From Verrucomicrobiales bacterium (GTDB lineage: Bacteria > Verrucomicrobiota > Verrucomicrobiia > Verrucomicrobiales > SLCJ01), in assembly GCA_007125835.1 (NCBI GenBank), contig SLCJ01000050.1, forward strand, positions 1 through 6,825: 6,825 nt of DNA. The letters run 5' to 3'. This document shows, in pieces, positions 1-6,800 of this stretch (its first letter is position 1; the number at the start of each line of letters is the position of its first letter). Below the pieces are notes generated by a model. That model was not told where the DNA came from. It searched no databases and was given only the letters and a program-made list of their open reading frames with translations. The position numbers and the translations under genes are program-made.

Positions 1-3
1 AAA

Positions 4-75
4 TGTCCCCGCCGGGAATCGAACCCAGATCTGAGGTTTAGGAAACCTTCGTTCTATCCGTTGAACTACGGGGAC
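4..75 (-). tRNA. tRNA-Arg with anticodon CCT
   Basis: Decodes the AGG arginine codon. Read on the minus strand, the 72 bases fold as a complete cloverleaf. The 7-bp acceptor stem is perfect (GTCCCCG with CGGGGAC), followed by A as discriminator base. The D stem is GTTC/GAAC with loop AACGGATA. The anticodon loop is TTCCTAA, with the anticodon at window positions 42-40. The variable loop has 4 bases (AGAT) and the T arm is CTGGG-TTCGATT-CCCGG. The arrangement, including the 4-base variable loop, parallels E. coli argW. The outermost anticodon-stem pair (27-43) is A-C, a mismatch, while the other four pairs are good. No CCA is encoded: the genomic bases after the discriminator are TTT, so a CCA-adding enzyme is needed. 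The leader upstream (76 onward) shows no strong promoter. Confidence 0.97.
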
Positions 76-238
76 TTTGCGAGGGGTGGCGGGGTGGCCT
101 TTTCGCAGTGTGAAACATGACGCGGGGCGGATGGGGGATCAAGTTGAAAGCCGCGGCGGTGCGGGAATTTTCGGAGATTGGTGTTTTGGTGCGAATTCGT
201 TGTGGGCGGCGGGGAAAAGCTCCGCTAGCTTTCCGGCC
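76..238. other. Divergent intergenic region between tRNA-Arg and sdaA pseudogene
   Basis: This stretch separates two divergently oriented genes, so it should hold the tRNA promoter on the minus strand and the former sdaA promoter on the plus strand. I see no box close to sigma-70 consensus. On the minus strand a TTGATC (142-137) lies 16-17 bases before a poor -10-like CATGTT/TCATGT (120-114), about 33 bases before the tRNA. No purine-rich ribosome binding site precedes the ATG at 239. The frames open across it give proteins of no recognisable character. Confidence 0.5.
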
Positions 239-919
239 ATGCATATCAGCGTCTTCGAATTATTCACAATCGGGATTGGTCCTCCGAGCAGCCACACGGT
301 GGGACCGATGCGGGCGGCGGGTTCGTGGTGCGGGCGGAGGATTTGGGGTGCGACGAGGCCCCGCATGGTGGCGGCGCGGATGAGGTGCCACGACCTTTTT
401 CGTCGGCGGCCAAGTTGCTCGGGCATTGTGCAGCGGGCGGCCTGCGAGTGTGCGAGGAAATGCGGGGAAACGAGGAGGCGGTGCGCGAGGCGAACGCAAT
501 TTCGGATTTTCTGGTCAGGGTGTGGATGCGATGCGGGGGTGTGTGCGGCGGGGTTGCGCGGCGGAGTTGCGCGGCGGAGGGGGAGTTGCCCGTGGGCCTG
601 AGGGTGCGGCGTCGCGTGGCGTCGCTGCGGGCGAAATTGCTGGCCGACCCGGAAAGCTCACTGCGCGATCCGCTTTCGGTAATGGATTGGGTGAATTTGT
701 ATGCGGTGGCGGTGAATGAAGAGAACGTGCATCGAGCGCAATGCCATGGGTGCCGTGAAGGCAATAAATGCAGCCCGGATTGCTCTGCGCGGCGATGGCG
801 TGCATCATGTGAGTCTGGACAAAGTGATCAAGACTATGCGCGACACCGGGCGCGACATGAGCCGGAAATACAAGGAGACCGCGCGGGGTGGTCTGGCCGT
901 AAATGTGGTGGAATGTTGA
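239..919 (+). pseudogene. sdaA: Decayed L-serine dehydratase (L-serine ammonia-lyase)
   Basis: The intact single-chain enzyme (about 455 residues) deaminates L-serine to pyruvate in the cytosol using a 4Fe-4S cluster. Three remnants are visible. Remnant 1 (239 to ~316) reads MHISVFELFTIGIGPPSSHT then VGPMRAA, the family N-terminus with the usual GPSSSHT motif altered to GPPSSHT. Remnant 2 (~313-726, another frame) starts GGGFVVRAEDL and ends DPLSVMDWVNLYAVAVNEEN, corresponding to about residues 147-272 of E. coli SdaA. Remnant 3 (728-919, frame shifted again) reads CIERNAMGAVKAINAAR onward to VNVVEC and stop TGA, the family C-terminus. About 120 residues are missing between 1 and 2 and about 110 between 2 and 3. 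The second gap removes all cluster cysteines except the one in CIERN and the terminal tail Cys. A lost base near 524 and a 13-bp duplication at 554-579 add a local frameshift. Not functional as written. Confidence 0.93.
554..579 (+). repeat. Perfect 13-bp tandem duplication inside the sdaA pseudogene
   Basis: The unit TTGCGCGGCGGAG occurs twice with no spacer (554-566 and 567-579). The family-like reading just before it is VDAMRGCVRRGCAAE, in a frame different from the flanks. Just after it, GELPVGLRVRRR is back in the frame used before position 524. The 13-bp insertion therefore shifts the frame by +1 and cancels an upstream one-base loss at the GG of 524-525, where intact relatives would read VWDAMRGC. 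Likely replication slippage in a gene no longer under selection. Confidence 0.9.
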
Positions 920-1536
920 GAATTTTCAGGATAGACAGAGTTTTCCGGCCCGGCAACGGCTGGCGGGCGGCGGTGGCGCTGATGGGCCTGGCCGTGCTGG
1001 TTTGTGCCTCGTGCCAAACGACCGAGGCGTGGCAAAAGCCGGTGGACGACCGTGAGGCGGCGGCGCGGTTGGCTGCCTTGCACGGAGAGGGAGGCGCGGC
1101 GGTCGGCGGGGGGGGGAGGGAGGCGGTGGCGCTGGCGGCGGCGGCGGCTGGGTTTGCCCGGGAAGCACCATCGCGTTACCGGATTGCGGGTCCCTCCTGG
1201 TTTCATAACGTGAAGGTGAATCTTCGTGTGCGCGAGGACGGCCTCTGTTGGCATCAGATGGAGGATTTGTTTCTGACGCTAGCGCGCTTGGATCCCCAGT
1301 GGTTTGATTTGCACAGCGGAGTGCGGGACCAGGGTGACTGGCTTCGCGAGCATCATGCAGTGGTGGTGACAGCAGTGGGCGAGCCGTTTGAGTCGGGCTT
1401 GGTCCTGGATCCATGGAAAAGCCCGGGACGGCTGCTGGTGCACCGCGCGCGTGGCGATGGACGCCCGTGGGTTGAGAACAAGCGCCACCGCATGGAGCTG
1501 GAGGCGGGCCGCCGCCTGCCGTGGCGGGGGCGGTAA
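913..1536 (+). CDS. Putative lipoprotein with Cys-His-Asp papain/transglutaminase-like motif
   Basis: 207 residues. Residues 1-34 form a basic stretch followed by a hydrophobic run (AAVALMGLAVLV, residues 19-30) ending in CASC, then QTTEAW. This looks like a lipoprotein signal with Cys34 as the lipidated residue, although Cys at -3 is not a standard lipobox. Residues 40-85 are Ala/Gly-rich and probably helical linker. The conserved-looking core is residues 95-175: HNVKVNLRVREDGLCWHQME (Cys112), REHHAVVV (His147/His148), then GLVLDPW (Asp166). This spacing and order suggest a Cys-His-Asp hydrolase of papain/transglutaminase fold; I recall similar uncharacterised bacterial lipoproteins, but the catalytic role is inferred. 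The ATG at 913 overlaps the sdaA pseudogene stop (917-919), implying shared transcription. The start is uncertain because the same frame stays open upstream into the pseudogene. It converges on the 1591-2031 gene with a 54-base gap. Confidence 0.7.
   Translation: MLRIFRIDRVFRPGNGWRAAVALMGLAVLVCASCQTTEAWQKPVDDREAAARLAALHGEGGAAVGGGGREAVALAAAAAGFAREAPSRYRIAGPSWFHNVKVNLRVREDGLCWHQMEDLFLTLARLDPQWFDLHSGVRDQGDWLREHHAVVVTAVGEPFESGLVLDPWKSPGRLLVHRARGDGRPWVENKRHRMELEAGRRLPWRGR
1108..1116 (+). repeat. Run of nine G inside the putative lipoprotein gene
   Basis: Nine consecutive G fall within a Gly-rich stretch (AAVGGGGRE, residues 62-70) between the signal region and the core domain. The frame agrees on both sides: the signal sequence upstream and the HNVKVNL...GLCWHQ core downstream read together only at this run length modulo 3. 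It is either a slippage-prone site or a place where a sequencing error would break the gene. Confidence 0.95.
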
Positions 1537-1590
1537 CGACGGAGATCCTGATTTTGTTCGATTTGATCCGTATTGCCTGTCATGGCGCCC

Positions 1591-2031
1591 TCAGCGGCCA
1601 GTGGTGATGGTGACATCAGGAGAGGTGATGGAGTGCCACCATTTGCGGGTGGGCATGTCCGGTGGCTCGCTGAGGGTGATGGGGCCGGAAAGGTCGGGGG
1701 AGAGGGTGAAGAATTCGTGGTGCGAGAGTCCGGGTTCGAGGAGCACCTCGATGCCCCATCGCATGGTGATCAGGCCGCCCTCGAAGGATGGCGGTCCCAG
1801 CGGCAGCGAAAAGGCGAAGCCTCGTCCCTCATCCGTGCCCGGGTGGGGAAATTCCTCTTCTGCGACGACGGCGACTTCTTTGTGCCCTTTGGCTTCGGAC
1901 TGGTGGAAAAGGAGGACTCTGGCACGACGCACTCGTGTGGCACCGCTCCAGAAAACCTGCCCCTGAATGGTGGCGCCGGGTGGGTAGATCGCGGGCTCGC
2001 GGTCGAACTGGATGTCGAGGGTCGGCTTCAT
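1591..2031 (-). CDS. Small soluble arrestin-like protein
   Basis: 146 residues with no signal peptide or membrane segment, so predicted cytoplasmic. The sequence is rich in short beta strands. An opening IQFDREPAIYPPGATIQGQV (residues 7-26) has the YxPGxxIxGxV look of arrestin-type beta-sandwiches. It is followed by RRARVLLFHQSE (35-46), SLPLGPPSFEGGLITMRWGI (75-94) and HHEFFTLSP (104-112). The middle and end parallel the C-terminal domain of the protein encoded just upstream, suggesting related domains. No catalytic motif is seen. The ATG is chosen because it overlaps the upstream stop as ATGA (2031-2028) and no Shine-Dalgarno is visible, so translation is probably coupled. The frame stays open further upstream to 2862, but that part is an Arg/Pro/His-rich shadow of the neighbouring gene. 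The arrestin-like assignment is by eye and unverified. Confidence 0.8.
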   Translation of the reverse strand: MKPTLDIQFDREPAIYPPGATIQGQVFWSGATRVRRARVLLFHQSEAKGHKEVAVVAEEEFPHPGTDEGRGFAFSLPLGPPSFEGGLITMRWGIEVLLEPGLSHHEFFTLSPDLSGPITLSEPPDMPTRKWWHSITSPDVTITTGR

Positions 2032-3779
2032 GACTGAGATGGCGTGGTGTCGGTGGCGGCGGGCAGCACGTTCAGTGGAATCGAGTCGTTCACATCGGGC
2101 CACAGGCGGATTGAGCCATGGATGCGGAGGGTCCAGACAATGGCGTGGCGACCGAATTTCCAGGAGGGCGGGACGGTGGTAGGGAGCGTGACGGTGGTCG
2201 CGCCGGAGCGGATTTCCGAGGGGTGTTCGGCGTGGTCGAGGGTTTGATGGAAGAAGACCTGGCGCGCGGTGCTGCTGTTCTTTCCATGGCGAAAGGTGGC
2301 GGTTTCCTCTCCGATCAGCTCGATGCGCAAGTCCCGCAGGCGTTCCGACCCGACGGGTAAATCCCATTCCAGCCGCCAGGGCGAACCAAGGCGCGGCTGC
2401 CCGGGAGTGGATTGCAGCGCGGGAATCGGGTTGCGCAGTGCGCCGAGGCTGGCGATGGCAACGAAGAGCGCGACGCCCCCGACGAGCATAAAGGGAATCA
2501 TGAACAAGACGAGGAAAAGCGATGCATCCTCCGACGGCGGGCCAAACAGAAACACAGACACAATGGCGTTCCAAAACAAGGCGAAAAAGACCATGAAGAG
2601 AGCTTTGCGGCGTCGGTCGCCGCGCGCACAGAGCTGTGCCGTGGCGGCGGAATCGACGGCAATGGGGGGCAGGCCCGGAGAGGTGGGGTGCTGTGCCGCC
2701 GTGCTGCCTGACCTTGTGGAGCCGGTCAGCCCGGCGGTGGCCCCGCTTCCCTTCCGGCGCAAGGTGTAGACCAATCCGCCGAGGCCGACGCCGAAAAAGG
2801 CGAGGGGGATCAACGCGAACAGGGCGGCGGCTCCGATTGAGGGATCGACGACGGCCTGCCACGGGCGTTCGGGGTTGACGAAGGAGGTGATGGGTGTGCC
2901 GGGCGGGTGTTCCTCGACGCGCCGGGCGTGGGCGCTGCGGTTGCTCGAACTGGAACTCATGAGCGAGCGTGTGTTCGACAGGTAGTCGTGTCCCTCGAAC
3001 GGATAGCGGTAAAGAATGTCTGCGGAATAGGTGGTGCTATCTGATCCGGAATGGGTGCGCAGGGCGCTCCAGACCACCTCGGCCGGAACCTCGTCCCAGC
3101 TCTTCGCCGCCATCCAGTTTTTTGCCATGGGCAGGAAAAGAAAGGCAAAGGTGCCTGCTCCCACCAACGCGAACAGCAAAAAGAAGGGGATGAGAAATTT
3201 CGGAGGCATTTCGCCGTCCGGTGTGGCTGTGGTCACCGGTTTGCCTTTGCGGCGGGAGGCGAAGCCGCTCCACATGATGCCGATGCCGATGCTGGCGAAG
3301 GTGAGACCGAAGAGGGGGAAAAGGGCGGCGGCGACCCAAGAGTGCGGCTTGCGGATGAGATAGGCTTCCTCCGGGATTTGCGGATTCACATAGCAGATGC
3401 CATCGATCGGGAAAGGCGGCGGTGGCTGCCCCGGCTGCCAACCGAGGACGCTGGCTTTCACTTCATAGAGGTCGCGCACCTCCTTGTAGTGGCTTGAGGA
3501 GGGGTGGAGCTTGTCGCTCTCTAACGCGCCTTCCGGGACGAGGTAGCGGAATGCCACATCGGCGGAAAACGGGTCGGATCGGTTGCGGTCGTGGCGGATT
3601 TCGAAGTGTAGGATTTCGCAGGGCGTGGCTGCCCACGAGGCGTGCGCCGCCTCGGTCCGGAGGACCGAGAACCCGAAGATGGCGAAGACAATGCCAAACA
3701 ATGCGAACACCGCACCGAACAGAATGGCGGCAATCGGGTTCGAAGATTTGTTACGACGGGAAGAGAAGTGGAGTCGCAC
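2028..3779 (-). CDS. Six-helix membrane protein: two DUF3592-type modules plus C-terminal arrestin-like domain
   Basis: 583 residues. Hydrophobic segments lie at about 15-38, 147-171, 193-217, 315-340, 392-413 and 420-445. Positive charges at the N-terminus, after helix 2 (SRRKGK), after helix 4 (RRKG) and before helix 5 (RGDRRRK) place both ends in the cytoplasm. Two extracytoplasmic loops (41-146 and 218-314) are repeats of each other in DUF3592 style: W...TPCEILHFEIR / W.EVPAEVVWSALR, then SADVAFRYLVPEG / SADILYRYPFEGH, then a PG...YVNP / PG...FVNP end. Residues 341-391 are a cytoplasmic Gly/Ser/Thr-rich linker. Residues 450-573 are a beta-rich tail (RLRDLRIELIGEE, PPSWKFGRHAIVWTLRIHG, WPDVNDSIPLNV) that resembles the next protein. 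GTG at 3779 is chosen because an in-frame TGA lies three codons upstream, and the next in-frame start would cut helix 1. It starts 25 bases after the alpha-2-macroglobulin stop. Function is unknown; it may be an envelope scaffold or sensor. Confidence 0.9.
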   Translation of the reverse strand: MRLHFSSRRNKSSNPIAAILFGAVFALFGIVFAIFGFSVLRTEAAHASWAATPCEILHFEIRHDRNRSDPFSADVAFRYLVPEGALESDKLHPSSSHYKEVRDLYEVKASVLGWQPGQPPPPFPIDGICYVNPQIPEEAYLIRKPHSWVAAALFPLFGLTFASIGIGIMWSGFASRRKGKPVTTATPDGEMPPKFLIPFFLLFALVGAGTFAFLFLPMAKNWMAAKSWDEVPAEVVWSALRTHSGSDSTTYSADILYRYPFEGHDYLSNTRSLMSSSSSNRSAHARRVEEHPPGTPITSFVNPERPWQAVVDPSIGAAALFALIPLAFFGVGLGGLVYTLRRKGSGATAGLTGSTRSGSTAAQHPTSPGLPPIAVDSAATAQLCARGDRRRKALFMVFFALFWNAIVSVFLFGPPSEDASLFLVLFMIPFMLVGGVALFVAIASLGALRNPIPALQSTPGQPRLGSPWRLEWDLPVGSERLRDLRIELIGEETATFRHGKNSSTARQVFFHQTLDHAEHPSEIRSGATTVTLPTTVPPSWKFGRHAIVWTLRIHGSIRLWPDVNDSIPLNVLPAATDTTPSQS

Positions 3780-3804
3780 GGGGGTTCAAATGGAGGTTTT
3801 GGGA

Positions 3805-6800
3805 TTATCTCCGGACGGTGACGAAGGGGTGCCCCTCGCCCAAAGCGCGCTGGGCGGGGCGATACATGGCCTCGACCAAGGGTGGCGGGGCGAACACCTC
3901 GCCGGCGCGCACGACGCGGGCGAGGTAGCGGATGGTGGATGAGCCCGGGTTCCAGATCCGGTCGCAGAAAAACAGCGCGCGATCGTCGCGCAACTCAGTG
4001 TGACTGCTGATCCAGCCGCCGGTTGTCAGTGTCGATATTTCCTGCGTGCCAACGCGCGAGGTGAAATCGGGGTGGATGGCTTCGAGGGTCGAGGGCAGCG
4101 GGTCATCGATGACCAGGAAATGTAGGTCGTCGCTTTCGTGGTTCAGGATGAGTTCAACGACCACCAGATCGCCAACGCGGAATACGTCGCTTTCTTCGGG
4201 GGTGCCGTCGGGCATCACGCGGAGGTAGCGGCGTTCGATTCCAAGGCCCTCGGCTCCGCCTGCGGTGGGAAGTTCCGCGGGGCGCGCGGCGAGGGTGGTG
4301 CTCAGGTAGACGGGGCTGTTGCCCTCTGAGATTGAGATTTCAAGGGCGGGGGAAGCTCCGAGGTCCGGCAGGCCGATGTCGATGGAAGCGGACGAGGCGA
4401 CCGGCCCCAGAGACAGTGTTTTGCGGTCGTTCGGCCAGGTGAGATTCATTTCTGCCGGGCCGAAATTGTTCTCGAACTGCTGGTGGTAGTCGGCCAGCGC
4501 AAGCAGCGCCCACGCGTTGGAGTAGGTGGAAGACCAATGCCCCCGGTGGTCGCGCAGGGCGAGAAGTTTGTCCAACTCGTCCTCGACCACCGTGCGTGGA
4601 AACTCGCCGGCGAGCACGACCGAAAGACGCAGTGCCTGCCGCTGGCTTGTCGGGAACCAGTGGCGCAATTCGCGGGTGGAGCCGGAGGCTGCGGCGGCGA
4701 GCAGGCGCGGCACGCCATCGTCGGCGGGGTCGGCGGTGGCCATGGCCAGGGCGAGGTAGAGGAGGCTGTCGGTGTCGAGATCAGCTTGCTTGTCGATGAG
4801 TTTGTTTTGATAGCCTGCATCGGGCTGTCCGGCGAGGGCGAGCACGGCAAGTCCGCGCACGAGGAAGGGGAGGTCCCGCGGCTGGGCGGAGTCGATGCCG
4901 CGGAGCTGGGTGGCGATGTAGTCGAGCAGGGGGTCAAGCAGACTGTCGGGGATTTCCGTGCCTTGGTTGCGCCCGACGACCAGCACGTGGGCGGCGTGGA
5001 CAGACGACCAGAGGCTGGGCTCGGATCCGCCCGACCAGTAGGCAAGCCCGCCGGAGGGCGTGATCATGGTGGCAAGATGGCGCAGGCCGTCGCGGATGGT
5101 GGACTCGACTTCTTCGGCAGATGGGGGCGCGGCCATCAGGTCGCGCAGGGGCGCGGCGGCCAGCCAGGGGGCGAGCCCGGAGATCGTTTGTTCGGCACAG
5201 CCGTAGGGGTAGCCGGAGATGTGGTTGGCGGCGGCGAGGGCCTCGACGAGCCGGGAGTTCGCGGCGCGCACGGTGACACGTCCCTCGTCGGTGAGCAGGT
5301 CTGCGTTGGCTCCTTCGAGCAGGTCGAGGGTTTCGCCGGGGCGCAGGCGCGCGGCATACGTTTCACGCAGCATGGGGATGGTGTGGACCACCTCGAACGT
5401 GTGCTCGACTGTGTCCGATTCGGCGGTGAGTTCGCCCTGGGATGGGGGCGTGCTCCATTCGCGGGGTTCGAGCTGCCAGCGCCACGTGGTATTTCCGGGT
5501 TCGATGAAGCGGACGAGATGCTCGACTTGAGCTGACTCACCTGGGGCGAGTTCAATTTCGACCGCAGCCGGGCTCTCGACCCGCGCCTCGCTGCCGGGTG
5601 TGAGGATGGCGGCGAAGCGCCCGGTGCCATCGGTGTGGTTGAACACCCGGGCGCGCACCTCAACTTGGTCGCCGAGGTGCGCGAAACGCGGCGCGGCGGG
5701 GTCTATCATGAGCGGTTTGTTTACTTCGATGGAGGACTCGCCGGTGCCGAAACGCCAGCCGTCGGCGGAGGCGGCCACGGCGATGAGGCGGTAGCGCGTG
5801 AGGGTGTCCGGCATGTCGAACACCGCAAGGGCGATTCCGTTTTCGTTGGTTACAAGATCGGCGCTCCAAAATGCACAGGGGGTGAAATCCTGGCGCGGAT
5901 CCAGCGGCGGCGCGATGAAATCCTCGCCGCCCCCTATAACATATCCCTTGTTTGAGAAATCCCAGGAGTCTGGGTTGGTTGCGAGGAGGCGGCCCAGGGA
6001 TGTGCCGGTGAACACCCGAAGGTCGCGGGGTGCGTGGAAACGGGACCTTGGGTCTGGATTTTGGTAGCCGGTGAGCGAGAGCACGCCTTCGTCCACGGCA
6101 TAGAAAACGACGCGGGTGTCGGGCAGGGGACGCTGCTGATGATCGCGAACGAGGATCTCAATGGCGGCGGACTCGCCGGGGCGCACGGTCGATGTGGCGG
6201 GCTCGATTTCCACGGCCAAGCGGGAAAGGCGATGATCCACGGTGATTTCAGCATATCCGGCGCGGGCGCGTGGCATGGGGTGTTCGAGGCCGGTTTCCGC
6301 CGCGCCCTGGAGCAGTATCACACCGACGTGGATATTGGGCGCGTGCATATCAGTGAGGGGGATCTCGATCACGGAGTCCGGGCCGTCGAGGCGGGTGATG
6401 AATGCCCGCTCGACCGTGTCGCGCTCGATGGTGACCAGGGCCTGGCCGGCCACGGGGGATTTGACGAGCAGCCGGGCGGTTTCACCGGGTTGGTAGAGGT
6501 CGCGCTCGGGCAGGACGGTGAGGCTTGCGCCGGGGGCGGCTTCCCACAGGTTTTCTCCGGCCCCCACGGCATTGACGACGAAGCGGGTGAGAACGGGCTG
6601 CCCGGATGGATCGGTGGAGCTGAGGGAAATGACGAACTCGCCGGCACCGGGAAGGGTGACGGAAACCTCGCCAATGCCGCCCCGGATGCTGGCGGTGATG
6701 GCTTCTGCTTTCACGGTGAGCACCGGCTGCTGGCGGATGGTCGTGCCTCCACCGGCGGTGGCCACTTCCACGGCCTCCCAGGTGCGCCGGGCGATCGACA

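Noticed and set aside
114..142. Minus-strand promoter for the tRNA (TTGATC, 16-17 base spacer, TCATGT or CATGTT)
   Set aside because: The -10 element matches the consensus at no more than three of six positions; not strong enough to call as a separate feature.
77..601. 174-codon plus-strand open frame starting upstream of the sdaA remnant
   Set aside because: Only its residues from the ATG at 239 to about 316 match L-serine dehydratase; the rest is out-of-frame reading of flanking DNA and the next remnant.
1512..1527. Hairpin CCGCC-TGCCGT-GGCGG near the end of the lipoprotein gene as a terminator
   Set aside because: It lies inside the coding sequence and is not followed by a T tract on either strand; short GC stems are expected by chance at this base composition.
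2032..2862. N-terminal extension of the small arrestin-like gene up to 2862
   Set aside because: The added sequence is Arg/Pro/His-rich and is the out-of-frame reading of the well-supported membrane-protein gene. The ATGA overlap gives a natural start at 2031.
3037..3441. 134-codon minus-strand open frame inside the membrane-protein gene
   Set aside because: Same strand but a different frame from the DUF3592 protein, with His/Arg-rich composition; no independent support.
4483..5535. 350-codon plus-strand open frame opposite the alpha-2-macroglobulin gene
   Set aside because: Gly/Val/Glu-rich sequence with no recognisable motif, lying antisense to a clearly conserved region including the thioester motif; typical of GC-rich antisense shadows.
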